DNA of 64,000 bases from Actinacidiphila sp. DG2A-62 (GCF_035825295.1 NZ_JAYMGI010000002.1:1178001-1242000); one strand, 5' to 3'; numbered from the stretch's first letter, positions 51,304 through 60,658 are shown. Notes: a model not told the origin generated them from the letters alone. Numbers and translations: made by a program.

Positions 51304-53054
51304 CGTGCATCGTTCCCTTCGCTTCGTGCGGCGGCGTCGGCGGTCGTTCCGGCGCCGTGGTCTGCGGAGGAGGTCTGCGGCTCGGTGCTCGCGGCGCGGT
51401 CCCCCACCGCGTCCGCGCCCGCGTCCGCGCCGCCGCCGTCGGCGGCGCCGGCGACACCGGCATCGGCGGCATCGGCATCCGCGGCCTCGCGGGCCTGCCC
51501 GGCTGCCCCGGCCTCGCGGGACGCCCCGGCCTCGCGGGACGCCCCGGCGCCGGCCCCGTCCGCGCCGCCCGGCCCGGCGTCCCCGTCGGGCACAGGTACC
51601 GGCACGGTCGCCGCGCCCGCGCGGGCCGCCGCCGTGCCGGCCTGGAGCGCGCCCAGCGCCGTCGCCGCGTCCTCGGGCGTACGGGCGCGGGGCACCGCGA
51701 CGGCGGCGTCGTCCGGCCCGCGCCCGCGCGCCCGGCGCTGCGGCAGCCCGTCGTCGGCGCCGCCGCCCCCGGCGTTCGCGCTGCCGCGGCCGTTCCGGTC
51801 GCCGCTCCCGCGGCCGTTCCCGCGGCCGTTCCGCTCGCCGCTCCCGCTGTCGTCCCGGTCCTCGCCCTCCGTAACTCCGGCCGCCCCCGCGGCGGCCGGT
51901 CGGACGGAGCGCGGCGCGCTCGCCGAGGGTGGGTGCTCGACCGGGTCGATCCGGCTGAGCAGTCCCTCCCCGATCAGCAGCACCGCGCGCACACCGCCCC
52001 GCGGGGACGGCGAGGACAGGTCGACGGACAGGTCGAAGCGTCTGGTGAGGCGGCCGATCGCGGCCAGTCCCATCCGCGGCGGATCGCCCAGCTCCGACAG
52101 CAGGACCGGGTCGTGGCCGGCCACCCGGCGCTGCGCGCGGGCGCGCTGCTCGTCGGTCATCCCGGCGCCCGCGTCGTCCACCGTGACGCTCACGCCGCCG
52201 GGGACGCGGGCGACCTCGACGGTCACCTCGGACTCCGGCGGGGAGTGCCGCAGCGCGTTGTCGACGAGTTCGGCGACGACGATCGCGACCGGCTCGACGC
52301 ACTGCGCGACCAGCGCGGTGCCGGCGGCCAGGTGGTTGCGGGTGCGCACCCGGCGGTAGTCGGCCAGCCGGGACAGACCCCCCGCGACCGCGTCGACCAG
52401 GTGCGACTCCTCGCGGTCGGGTCCGGCCCAGTCGCCGCAGACCACCGCGGTGATCTGGGCGCGGCGCAGCGACTGCGCGGCGCCGTGGTCGAGGGCGTAC
52501 AGCGCCTCGGCGAGCGCCGGGTCGTCGTAGCTCCTCTGCAGGGCGCGCAGCCGCTCCTGGAAGCGGTGCAGGGCGGTGCGCACGTCACGGGTGGCGCCGC
52601 GTACGGCGGCGCGGGCGGCGGCGTCGACCCGGGCGCGTTCTTGGGCCATCACGGCCGGCACGGTGGCCAGCGCCAGCTCCAGGCAGTCGCCGAGCGGGGT
52701 GCCGGCCACGTCGGGGTCGAGCGGTCCGGGGACCGTGACCTCCGGGTGCAGCGCCCGGGACGCGGCGGCCGGGATGCGGGCCTTGGCGAGGTGGTCGACC
52801 TCCTCCGCGACCAGCCGCGCGGCCCGGCCCGAGTCCTCCCAGGCGCCGTCGAGTTCGCGTCCGGCGGCCTCGGACTCCTCGTGCGCGGCGGCGAGTTCGT
52901 CGTCCATGGAGTCCAGGCGGGACTCCAGGCCGGTGATCTCCTCGCGGGTGACTGAGAGTTGACGGCGGGAGCGCCATAATCCGCCGGCGAGGACGAAGGC
53001 CGACAGGGTCCCGGCGGCCAGGCCGGCGAAGGCCAGGTCCGGTGTCTCGATCAT
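51300..53054 (-). CDS. Conservon sensor kinase-like ATPase (CvnA-like)
   Basis: 584 aa. One N-terminal membrane helix (LAFAGLAAGTLSAFVLAGGLW), a coiled coil to about residue 80, a helical region with no clear phosphorylatable His motif, and a HATPase_c domain with N box VVAELVDNALRHSPP and G1 VDDAGAGM (about 265-390). The last 190 residues are disordered, rich in Gly/Asn/Arg (GRGNGRGSGDRNGRG) and then Ala/Gly/Asp repeats (GASREAGASREAG). Conservon CvnA proteins act at the membrane with Roadblock, DUF742 and a GTPase in developmental signalling. First gene of a coupled three-gene unit. Confidence 0.9.
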   Translation of the reverse strand: MIETPDLAFAGLAAGTLSAFVLAGGLWRSRRQLSVTREEITGLESRLDSMDDELAAAHEESEAAGRELDGAWEDSGRAARLVAEEVDHLAKARIPAAASRALHPEVTVPGPLDPDVAGTPLGDCLELALATVPAVMAQERARVDAAARAAVRGATRDVRTALHRFQERLRALQRSYDDPALAEALYALDHGAAQSLRRAQITAVVCGDWAGPDREESHLVDAVAGGLSRLADYRRVRTRNHLAAGTALVAQCVEPVAIVVAELVDNALRHSPPESEVTVEVARVPGGVSVTVDDAGAGMTDEQRARAQRRVAGHDPVLLSELGDPPRMGLAAIGRLTRRFDLSVDLSSPSPRGGVRAVLLIGEGLLSRIDPVEHPPSASAPRSVRPAAAGAAGVTEGEDRDDSGSGERNGRGNGRGSGDRNGRGSANAGGGGADDGLPQRRARGRGPDDAAVAVPRARTPEDAATALGALQAGTAAARAGAATVPVPVPDGDAGPGGADGAGAGASREAGASREAGAAGQAREAADADAADAGVAGAADGGGADAGADAVGDRAASTEPQTSSADHGAGTTADAAARSEGNDAR

Positions 53055-53223
53055 CGATGAGCCTCGCGAGGATCAGGGCGTGACGGAGTGGCGCCCGCCC
53101 GCGCAGGAGGGGACCAGCCAAGTACACACCGCCGCGGACCGCGCGCGCACTGTTTTGCGGATCACCGTGTGGATTTCATTGCGTTCATGACCGCTTCCGT
53201 GCGAACTGTCCCGTGCGGGGGCT

Positions 53224-53255
53224 GATCCGGCCACGGCGTGGGCCGTGGCCGGATC
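53224..53255. terminator. Terminator of the S53 protease gene, 14-bp perfect arms
   Basis: GATCCGGCCACGGC (53224-53237) and GCCGTGGCCGGATC (53242-53255) pair around GTGG. It lies 28 bp after the protease stop. The rest of the gap 53055-53282 holds the cvn promoter region. Confidence 0.85.
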
Positions 53256-53282
53256 GGCCCGGTCACCGGGACAGCGCCCGGA

Positions 53283-56200
53283 TCAGTCCTTGAGCAGGGT
53301 GAAGTTGCTGGTGGTGGTCGCCCCCTTCACGATCTTCACCGTGGCGGTGGTCGGCTGGTAGCCGTCCTTGGCCACGATCAGCTGGAGCGGGTTGTTGCGG
53401 ACGTCCAGCCACAGACCGTAGGAGCCGTCGGCGCCGGTCTTCAGGGTGTAGTGGGTCGCCCAGGTGTTGATCTGGACGGTGGCCCCGGCGATCGGCGCAC
53501 CGCCGGACGCGGAGACCTTGCCGGTGATCTTGCCCCAGGTGGCCGGCGGCTTGACGGTCAGCGAGACGTCGATCGGGGTGAGCCGGTACGGCGTGTCGCT
53601 GCCCAGCCCCAGCGAGGCGGTGTACGTGCCGGGCTGGCTGATCTCCGGCGCCGAGGCGTCGAGGGTCACGGTCAGCGTGGTGCTGGCCCCCGGCTGGACG
53701 GTGACGGTGTCGGTGCTCTCCGACAGCCAGGTGACGTCGGCGGACTCCGTCTGGTCGTAGCCCGGCAGCACCTCGGAGGTCTTGGCGGGAGTCTGTCCCG
53801 CCAGGCCGCCGACCGCGTAGAAGCCGCTGGCGCCGCCGCCGCGGTAGAGCGAGGCGCTCGCGTTGGGCAGCGCCGTCCAGGTGTTGTCGTTCGGCTGGTA
53901 GGCCCAGGTCTGGTTGGTCAGCGCCGCGCCGGAGTTGATGGCGCCGCCCTTGACCAGCAGCAGGCCGTTGGCCGCGGTGTAGGCCGAACCCCACGCGTCG
54001 GTGGGCTGGTCGGCGATCGGCGACCAGGAGTCGGACGCCGGGTCGTAGACGTAGGCGTGGGTCACGCTGCCCGCGTCGGTGGTGCCGCCGGAGCAGTACA
54101 GCTTGCCGGCGATGCCGCCGCAGGACTCCCAGGAGATGGGCTCCGGGTAGGCGGCGACGGAGGACCAGGCGTCGGCGGACGGGTCGTACACGGTCACGTC
54201 GGTGGTGCCGCAGGCGGTCGCGGTGCAGCCGCCGACCGAGTACAGCTTGCCGTCCAGGACCGCGCTGCCCGAGCCGGCGTACGGCTTGGGCGTGCTGGCG
54301 CCGGTGCTCCAGGTGTTGGAGGCGATGTCGTAGATCTCCAGCTTGGCGTCGGGGCTGCCGCTGGAGCCCCAGCCGCCGGCCGCGTAGAACTTGCCGTCGA
54401 TGATGCCGTGGGCCGGGGCCTCACGGGTGTCGGCGGCCGAGGCCAGCTTGGTCCAGGCGCCGCTGTCCGCGCTGTACGCGTACAGGTCGCTGGTGTCGTT
54501 CACGCCGGTGAAGCCGAAGGCCGAGTAGACGGTGCCCTCGTAGCTGGCCACCGCGTTGTCTCCGGTCGCGGTCGGCAGGTCGGGCACCGGCTGCCAGGCG
54601 TCGCCCGCGGCGGTCTGGGCGCTGCCGGAGACGTCGGTGGTGGCCTTGCCCGCCGCGGACTTGCCGGGCTTGGCGCCGGAGGCGGCGCCGTGCGCGGCGA
54701 GGGAGTGCGGCGAGAAGGCGCCCTTGACGAGGTTCAGCGGGGCGCCGGCCTTCTGGACGACGACGCCGCCGGGGTTCTCACCGAGGGTGAGGGTGGCCGG
54801 CTCGCCGCCGGTGTTCTTCACCGTCACCGTCTGCGAGGCGCTCTTGCCCCAGGCGACGGTCTTGGCGATGGACGCCGGGGTGACCTTCAACTGCCCCGCC
54901 TTGAGCGCGACGTTGCGCGCCACGGCGCTGTCCGGGGCGATGTTGACGGTCGCGGTGCCGGTGGTGTATTTCGACGCGCCGACCGACACCGGGTGCTTGC
55001 CGGTCAGGTGCGAGAAGAACCAGTAGAAGCCGTCGCCCAGGTCCGGGTCGTCCGGGGTGGCCGCGGTGGTGGCGTGGTCGGCGGTGTTGTCGGTGCTGGT
55101 CACCGTCGCGCCGTTAACGCCGGCCTTGGTGTTGGCGTCGGTGACGTTGCCGACCACCAGGCCGCCGGTCACCGGCAGGTAGGCGCGCTCGCCGACGAAC
55201 ACGTTGTCCACCTCCCACCAGTAGGCCCAGGAGCCGGTGTAGTGGAAGCGCAGCCGCACGTCGCTCTTGCCGGCGCAGTCGGCCAGCGAGACGTCGACGT
55301 GGCTGGGACCGGTGACGGAGGTGGTGGTCTTGTGCCAGACGGTGGTCCAGGTGGTGCCGCCGTCGGCGGAGACGTCCACGTCCGCCACGGAGTTGGAGTA
55401 CTCCTTGTAGTCGGTGTCGAAGCTGACCACCGGGTTGGTGGCGTCGGTCAGGTCGTAGGACGGGGACAGCAGCGAGGTGTCCTGGCTGTTGCCCTGGCCG
55501 AGGTGGTCGCTGTCGATCATCGCGAACGCGCCCGTGCCGCCGGTGTGGTTGCCCCGGTTGCCGGAGTCGTCGAACTCCCAGCCGCCGGTGGTGCCGTCGG
55601 CGTTGCTCACCGTCCAGCCGGTCGGCGGGGCGGTGGTGCTGTCGAACGGCTCGGTGGTGCCGGTCAGCTTCACCTCGTAGCCGGGGGCCTGGGTGGAGTT
55701 GCCGTCGACCTTGACGGCCGCGTTGACGGTCTTCGCCGAGGTGCCGACCTGCACGGTCTTGTCGAGGGTCTGGTAGCCGGGGTAGTTGGAGGTGAAGTGC
55801 AGCGTGTAGGAGCTGTTCTGGGGCAGCGTCAGGTTGTACGCGCCGGTGGTCGGGTCGGTGTAGACCGGCCCGCCGGGCACGCCGTCGACGCTGACCTTGG
55901 CGTACAGCGGCCAGCCGTGGCCGGAGCCGTCGGTGACCTTGCCGGTGACGGTCTGCCGCGGCACCGCGTCGAGCGCGAAGGACTCGGTGACGGTCGCACC
56001 GTCCTCCAGCGAGACGCCCGGCATGCTGTCGGTGGTGTAGCCGTAGGCGCTGGCGGTCACGTCGTAGCTGCCCGGCGGGATGTCGAGCTTGTAGGTGCCG
56101 TCGGCGCCGGTGGTGGCGCTGTAGTCACCCGCCTTGACGGTGGCGCCGGCGATCGCGGAGCCGGTGGCGTGGTCGGTGATCGTGCCGGTGATCACGCCGT

Positions 56201-57467
56201 GCGGGCCGCTGCGGAAGGCGGCGAGGCCGTTCGGCGTGCCCAGGCCGGTGGGCCCGTCGTAACCCGTGCCGGCCGTGCACAGCCCGGCGGGCGTGCAGGA
56301 GCCGTTGTTGCCCTGGGTCACGTCGTTGAGCGCGCCGCGCTGCGCGTACGGGTAGGAGTTCGGGTACGAACCGGCCGTCGGGGTGCCCGCCGCGGCATAG
56401 GTCGCCGCGATGATCGGGGACGAGGCGCTGGTGCCGCCGTAGACCGCCCAGCCGTTGCCGCCGTAGGTCTGGTAGACCGAGACGCCGGTGACCGGGTCGG
56501 CGACCGCGGAGACGTCGGCGACGGTCCGCTTGCCGCAGAGCGTGTCGGTCTGGAAGGCCGGCTTGGGCTCGTACAGCGAGCAGCCCGAGCCGGGGCCGCC
56601 GTAGGCGTTGTTCCACACCGACTCGGACCAGCCGCGGGGGTTGCTGCTGTCCCGGGTCAGCGCGGTGCCGCCGACCGAGGTGACGTACTGCGACGCGGCC
56701 GGGTAGCTGACGCCGTAGTCGCCGTCGCCCGAGGAGGCGACGACCGCGACGCCCGGGTGGTTGTAGTACGGGTCCATGGCGGTGGCCTCGGACGGGTCCT
56801 CGCCGCTGCCCGGGGTGCTGTCGTAGCCGGTGCCGTAGGAGTTGGAGACGTACTTCGCGCCGAGCGCGACCGCCTCGTCCACCGCGGCGCCGAGGTCCTC
56901 GAAGTTCGCCGAGTCCGCCTCGACCAGCAGGATGTGGGCGGCCGGGGCGGCGGCGGAGACCATGTCGACGTCGAGCGATATCTCGCCGGCCCAGCCCGAG
57001 TCGGGCGAGGGCAGGTCGTTGGTGTTGCCGCGCTGGCTGACCTTGCTGAAGCAGCCGTTGGCGGTGGTGCACGCCGGAAGGCCGAACTGCTGGCGGTAGA
57101 CGGCCAGGTCGGCTTCGGCGTTGGGGTCGTCGTAGGCGTCGACGATGGCGACCGTCTGGCCGGCGCCTCCGTCGGCGGGAAGCGAGTAGGCGCTCTGCAG
57201 GTCTGCGGGACCGAAGCCGTCCGGGGTGGCGGCGAGCGGCTGGACGCCCTTGTGGGCGGTCACGTCGGTCCGGCGCAGGGCGAAGCAGGCGAACTCGCCG
57301 GGTCCGGGATCGGCGCACTGCCGGACCACGTCCGGCCGGTCCGACCGGTCGGCGGGCGCGGCGTGCGCCTGGCTGCCCGCCACAGCGGCGAGCGGCAGTT
57401 GCAGGGCCAGCGCGGCGAGCGCCGTCAGTGTGGCGGCGCGCCGTCTGGTGAACATGGGTCTGCGCAA
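53283..57467 (-). CDS. Large secreted S53 (sedolisin) protease with CarboxypepD and Kelch modules
   Basis: 1,394 aa from the TTG at 57467 (GGGAG 6 nt upstream; ATG at 57455 is the alternative). Signal peptide (FTRRRAATLTALAALALQLP to AHA). S53 catalytic domain with Glu162 and Asp166 in AGEISLDVDM, oxyanion Asp248 in SSGDGD and Ser347 in GGTSASSP; there is no I9-like prodomain of normal size. Then CarboxypepD_reg modules (VITGTITDHATGSAIAGATV, VTGKVTDGSG), a MAM/anchor-J-like domain (GWTVSNADGTTGGWEF), an Ig-like segment, a Kelch propeller (WQPVPDLPTATGDNAVASYE, KFYAAGGWGSSG) and a C-terminal CarboxypepD module (ITGKVSASGGAPIAGATVQI). Acts outside the cell. Confidence 0.93.
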   Translation of the reverse strand: MRRPMFTRRRAATLTALAALALQLPLAAVAGSQAHAAPADRSDRPDVVRQCADPGPGEFACFALRRTDVTAHKGVQPLAATPDGFGPADLQSAYSLPADGGAGQTVAIVDAYDDPNAEADLAVYRQQFGLPACTTANGCFSKVSQRGNTNDLPSPDSGWAGEISLDVDMVSAAAPAAHILLVEADSANFEDLGAAVDEAVALGAKYVSNSYGTGYDSTPGSGEDPSEATAMDPYYNHPGVAVVASSGDGDYGVSYPAASQYVTSVGGTALTRDSSNPRGWSESVWNNAYGGPGSGCSLYEPKPAFQTDTLCGKRTVADVSAVADPVTGVSVYQTYGGNGWAVYGGTSASSPIIAATYAAAGTPTAGSYPNSYPYAQRGALNDVTQGNNGSCTPAGLCTAGTGYDGPTGLGTPNGLAAFRSGPHGVITGTITDHATGSAIAGATVKAGDYSATTGADGTYKLDIPPGSYDVTASAYGYTTDSMPGVSLEDGATVTESFALDAVPRQTVTGKVTDGSGHGWPLYAKVSVDGVPGGPVYTDPTTGAYNLTLPQNSSYTLHFTSNYPGYQTLDKTVQVGTSAKTVNAAVKVDGNSTQAPGYEVKLTGTTEPFDSTTAPPTGWTVSNADGTTGGWEFDDSGNRGNHTGGTGAFAMIDSDHLGQGNSQDTSLLSPSYDLTDATNPVVSFDTDYKEYSNSVADVDVSADGGTTWTTVWHKTTTSVTGPSHVDVSLADCAGKSDVRLRFHYTGSWAYWWEVDNVFVGERAYLPVTGGLVVGNVTDANTKAGVNGATVTSTDNTADHATTAATPDDPDLGDGFYWFFSHLTGKHPVSVGASKYTTGTATVNIAPDSAVARNVALKAGQLKVTPASIAKTVAWGKSASQTVTVKNTGGEPATLTLGENPGGVVVQKAGAPLNLVKGAFSPHSLAAHGAASGAKPGKSAAGKATTDVSGSAQTAAGDAWQPVPDLPTATGDNAVASYEGTVYSAFGFTGVNDTSDLYAYSADSGAWTKLASAADTREAPAHGIIDGKFYAAGGWGSSGSPDAKLEIYDIASNTWSTGASTPKPYAGSGSAVLDGKLYSVGGCTATACGTTDVTVYDPSADAWSSVAAYPEPISWESCGGIAGKLYCSGGTTDAGSVTHAYVYDPASDSWSPIADQPTDAWGSAYTAANGLLLVKGGAINSGAALTNQTWAYQPNDNTWTALPNASASLYRGGGASGFYAVGGLAGQTPAKTSEVLPGYDQTESADVTWLSESTDTVTVQPGASTTLTVTLDASAPEISQPGTYTASLGLGSDTPYRLTPIDVSLTVKPPATWGKITGKVSASGGAPIAGATVQINTWATHYTLKTGADGSYGLWLDVRNNPLQLIVAKDGYQPTTATVKIVKGATTTSNFTLLKD

Positions 57468-57493
57468 GGTGGTCTCCCTTGGGCTTTCGGAAA

Positions 57494-57519
57494 CGGTTCG
57501 ATCGAACCGCTGGCGTATA
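57494..57519 (-). promoter_or_regulatory. 16-bp perfect palindrome and -10 upstream of the S53 gene
   Basis: CGGTTCGATCGAACCG (57494-57509) is self-complementary. TATACG on the minus strand (57514-57519) just upstream fits a -10, so the palindrome would cover the transcription start. It is a likely repressor operator, perhaps for the neighbouring LuxR-type protein, but the regulator is unknown. Confidence 0.65.
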
Positions 57520-57640
57520 CCTGTGCACCACATGCACCATCGGAATCCCCAGGACCTTGACGGGAACGCGACACATTTTCGGAGGTTGCCCCGCGGCGGC
57601 AATCCGCCAGGCGGATGTCCGGTCGTCTCGGCGGGGCCGC

Positions 57641-57685
57641 GCGGGGCGTCAACTCGCCGATCATTCGCGCGAGTTGACGCCCCGC
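57641..57685. terminator. Very strong hairpin (17-bp perfect arms) after the LuxR-type gene
   Basis: GCGGGGCGTCAACTCGC (57641-57657) and GCGAGTTGACGCCCCGC (57669-57685) with an 11-nt loop. It separates the LuxR-type gene from the S53 protease gene on the same strand, so the two are separate transcripts. Confidence 0.85.
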
Positions 57686-57727
57686 CTGGACGTTGCCACG
57701 CCGTGCGCGGGACAGCGGGCCGGCGCG

Positions 57728-57786
57728 GTCACGGCGTCCGTGACGGCGCCGTGACGGCGTCCGTGACGGCGCCCGTGACGACGCCG
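57728..57786. repeat. Five 11-12 bp tandem repeats
   Basis: GTGACGGCGTCC / GTGACGGCGCC alternate from 57728 to 57786 (the first copy is GTCACGGCGTCC, the last GTGACGACGCCG), ending 8 bp before the LuxR-type stop codon. Non-coding; could serve as repeated half-sites or be slippage. Confidence 0.8.
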
Positions 57787-57794
57787 CCCGCGGG

Positions 57795-58727
57795 TCAGCC
57801 GTCGAGCCAGCCGTGCCGGGCGGCGTGCCAGACCAGCTGGACCCGGTTGTCCGCGCCCACCGACCGCTCCATCGCCGCGATGTGCCGCTGCACGGTGCGC
57901 ACCGCGACGCCGAGCGCCCGCGCCATCGCCGCGTCGGTGCTGCCGCCGACCAGCATGCTCAGGATCCGCAGCCGCACGTCGTCCTGCGGCGGGCCCAGCG
58001 GCACCCCGCGGGCCCACAGCGACTCGAAGAGCGACACCAGCGCGTCCAGCAGCCCGCTGGGGCCGATGACCAGCAGCACCGGGTCCGGCGGCGCGCCGTC
58101 GGCGGCCAGCGGCAGCATCGCGGTGCGGCGGTCGGCGATGCACAGCCGCACCGGCAGCCGCTCCACCACCCGCACCTGGGTGCCGCTGGGCGCCTGCACC
58201 CCGCCGAACGCGAACTCCGCCTCCACCTCGGCGCGTTCCAGCAGCACCCGGCGGCGCACGTGCGGGTCGGCCGCCGACGGCAGGTCCTCGGCCGCGCCCG
58301 GCCCGCGGGCGAAGAACAGCAACTCCTCACGGGCCGCGCCGTGCACCTCCGCGGTGTGCCGGGCGATCGCTTCCGCCCCCTGCACGGTCCTGACGATCTC
58401 CTCGGCGCGGTGCCCCTCGTGCACCCGCTGGTAGACCACGCCCAGGTGGTCCAACAGTTCCCTTCCCTTGCGTAGTTGCTCCTCGACGCGCGACATCATG
58501 GGCAGCAGCCCCGCCTGCGGCGGCAGCGGGTACCACAACCCGTCGGCCCCCTGCTCGGCCAGGCCCCGTGCGGCGAGTTCCCCGCACGCGGCCTCGGCCA
58601 GTCTCCCCGGCACCCCCAGAATCCGGGCCAGCTCCGCCGTGGCCACTCCCCTCGTGGCGATCAGCAGCGGATAGGCCCGGTCCGCGTCGGCGCTCAACCC
58701 CAGTGCCTCAAACGGACGTTCGGTCAT
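57795..58727 (-). CDS. LuxR-type regulator with TrmB-like N-terminus
   Basis: 310 aa. The N-terminal winged helix of TrmB type (YPLLIATRGVATAELARILG, LAEAACGELAARGLAEQG), a central region like TrmB-family sensor domains (ELLFFARGPG, LPVRLCIADRRTAMLPL), and a C-terminal LuxR HTH (LRILSMLVGGSTDAAMARALGVAVRTVQRHIAAMERSVG). Streptomyces has many such regulators near secreted hydrolases or metabolite genes. The ATG at 58727 starts MTERPFEALGLS. It is upstream of the protease gene but separated by a strong terminator. Confidence 0.88.
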   Translation of the reverse strand: MTERPFEALGLSADADRAYPLLIATRGVATAELARILGVPGRLAEAACGELAARGLAEQGADGLWYPLPPQAGLLPMMSRVEEQLRKGRELLDHLGVVYQRVHEGHRAEEIVRTVQGAEAIARHTAEVHGAAREELLFFARGPGAAEDLPSAADPHVRRRVLLERAEVEAEFAFGGVQAPSGTQVRVVERLPVRLCIADRRTAMLPLAADGAPPDPVLLVIGPSGLLDALVSLFESLWARGVPLGPPQDDVRLRILSMLVGGSTDAAMARALGVAVRTVQRHIAAMERSVGADNRVQLVWHAARHGWLDG

Positions 58728-58759
58728 GATCGGGGACTGTAGTCGTCAACGGCGGGTCA

Positions 58760-58771
58760 ATTCCCGGGAAT
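58760..58771. promoter_or_regulatory. Palindrome ATTCCCGGGAAT upstream of the LuxR-type gene
   Basis: Perfect 6-bp arms, 33 bp before the LuxR-type start in the 230-bp gap after it. A possible autoregulatory site. The rest of 58728-58957 has no gene. Confidence 0.45.
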
Positions 58772-58957
58772 CACACAGGTCACCGGCGACCGGATGACAA
58801 CGCTGCCATCACGGACGCCGGTGACCCGCGGGTAAGCGAACCGGTTCAGCGCGGCCGGTGGGCGGTCCGTGGCGCGGATCCGCCGACCGGTTCCGCCCGC
58901 CGCCCGGTCCGCGCGGCCGAGCCCGTTCAGCTCGTTCGGTCCGCGCCACCGGCCCGT

Positions 58958-60658
58958 TCAGCTCCGTTCGGCGGCGAGCAGCGCCAGCTCCTGTTCCACC
59001 GCCTGCCGGTGCAGCTCGGCGTCCTCCCGCGCCCGCTTGGGACTCCAGCGCCCGGCCATCAGGAAGACGAACGGCAGGAAGACCACCTGGCCGGCGATGC
59101 AGATCCACCACCAGTCACGCCACTGGCCCGGCCCGTCGTGGGACGCCTTCTGCACCTTCGTGCCGTACTTCTGCAACAGCGCGAGCTGCGGCTGCGCCTT
59201 CCGCACCACCGCCAGGTCCGCCGGCCCCACTTCCCGCACCGCCCGCGCGGTGAGCGCCGCGGGCGCCTTGCCCGGCGGGTACGCGCCGAGTTCGGCGAAC
59301 AACCGCGGGTGCGCGCCGACGACGCGGAGCGCCGGTCCGGCCTGCCGCTGCGCTGCGGCGACCTGCGTGCCGTGGTCCACCAGCGGGGTGACCGAGGTGA
59401 CCAGCACCGGGATGAACGCGGTGGAGACCGCGACCACGATCCGTATCGTCCAGCCCCACACCGCGAGTCCCGTCGCGGTCGCCGCCGGGTTGTGCTTCTC
59501 CACGGTCTCGGTGAACGAGGCCATCCACGGCCCGTACGCGACACCGCTGAAGACGCCGATGCACACGAACAGCCAGGCGAAGGTGTAGTAGTCGGTGCCC
59601 GGGTGGGTGGCCCGGGTGGCGAAGACCGCGGTGGCCGCGATCGACCCGACCGCGCCCACGATCATGAACGGCTTGCGCACCCGCAGCCGGTCCGACAGCA
59701 CTCCGACGGCCACCAGCGCGACGGCGTTGGCCGCCCAGTACCAGTTGGCGACCGCGTTGGCGCGCTGCTCGGTGTAGCCGTAGGTGGTGGCGAAGAAGAC
59801 CACGAAGTTGCCGACGGCCGCGAAGTACAACAGCAGGTAGAGCGAGATGGCCAGCGCCGAGCCGGTGATGTCGGGGCGCATCATCTGCCGCCACTCGCCG
59901 CGCCGGCCGGCGGCCGGGTCGAGCCCCTTGGCGCGGGCCTCGACCAGCGCCCGGTCCCGCAGCGTCACCATGATCTGGTCGCGCAGCGCCGGCGACAGCT
60001 CGCGCAGCGCGAACAGGGCGACCACGAAGACCACGAGCCCCGCGGCGCCGGAGTAGCGGACCTCGTCCTGCCAGCTGGAGGTGTCCAGCGTGGTGCTGGT
60101 GACGGTGGTGACGACCAGGCTGCCGACCACCGGGCCCATCGTCCACGCGCCCATCGCGGTGGCCCGTCCGAGCTGCGGCGAGAAGTCCCTGATCAGTGCG
60201 GGCGTCGCCACGAGCACGACGCCCTCGATCAGGCTGACCGCCGCGAACATCACCAGGTACGCGGCCTTGCCGCCGGCGTTGGGCAGCCCGAAGAAGACCA
60301 GCAGCGAGGCGGCCAGCAGTCCGTAGACCACCATGTTGGCCCGGCCCCAGCGGTCGGCGAGCCCGGCGGCCAGCGAGGCGAAGGCGCCGACCGCGTTGCC
60401 GACGACCGACACCCACACGAAGTAGCGGTAGGTCATGCCGAAGTGGGTGATGATCGAGGTGGCCACGGCGTACTGGACGTAGAGCATGTAGTACAGCACG
60501 ACGGTGGTGACCACCACGATGGCCAGATACGACATCCGGCGCCCGGTGGGGGGATACGCGCCCAGGTCGCGCCGGTAGAGCCGGCCGAGCACGGAGACGG
60601 CGCCGGCCGGGGCCGGCCCCGGTCTGCCGTCGTCGAAGGACGTCGGGGTGGCGGACAT
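58958..60658 (-). CDS. MFS transporter with a large C-terminal loop insertion
   Basis: 566 aa, longer than usual. Motif A is ASLAAGLADRWGRANMVVYG, and GVLSDRLRVRKPFMIVG is the second-half copy. Before the last transmembrane helix there is a non-membrane insertion of about 120 residues (from VDHGTQVAAAQRQAGPALR to KVQKASHDGPGQW), then WWWICIAGQVVFLPFVFLMAGRW. Such loop-inserted MFS proteins occur in actinomycetes as sugar or aromatic-acid porters. The ATG at 60658 has AGGAGGAG 4 nt upstream. A classic TetR operator lies about 55 bp upstream; no TetR gene adjoins. Confidence 0.87.
   Translation of the reverse strand: MSATPTSFDDGRPGPAPAGAVSVLGRLYRRDLGAYPPTGRRMSYLAIVVVTTVVLYYMLYVQYAVATSIITHFGMTYRYFVWVSVVGNAVGAFASLAAGLADRWGRANMVVYGLLAASLLVFFGLPNAGGKAAYLVMFAAVSLIEGVVLVATPALIRDFSPQLGRATAMGAWTMGPVVGSLVVTTVTSTTLDTSSWQDEVRYSGAAGLVVFVVALFALRELSPALRDQIMVTLRDRALVEARAKGLDPAAGRRGEWRQMMRPDITGSALAISLYLLLYFAAVGNFVVFFATTYGYTEQRANAVANWYWAANAVALVAVGVLSDRLRVRKPFMIVGAVGSIAATAVFATRATHPGTDYYTFAWLFVCIGVFSGVAYGPWMASFTETVEKHNPAATATGLAVWGWTIRIVVAVSTAFIPVLVTSVTPLVDHGTQVAAAQRQAGPALRVVGAHPRLFAELGAYPPGKAPAALTARAVREVGPADLAVVRKAQPQLALLQKYGTKVQKASHDGPGQWRDWWWICIAGQVVFLPFVFLMAGRWSPKRAREDAELHRQAVEQELALLAAERS

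Noticed and set aside
53238..57560. A 1,440-codon open frame on the plus strand opposite the S53 gene
   Set aside because: It is the antisense shadow of a high-GC gene. The product is Gly/Val/Arg-rich low complexity without domains, while the minus strand has an intact catalytic domain and modules.
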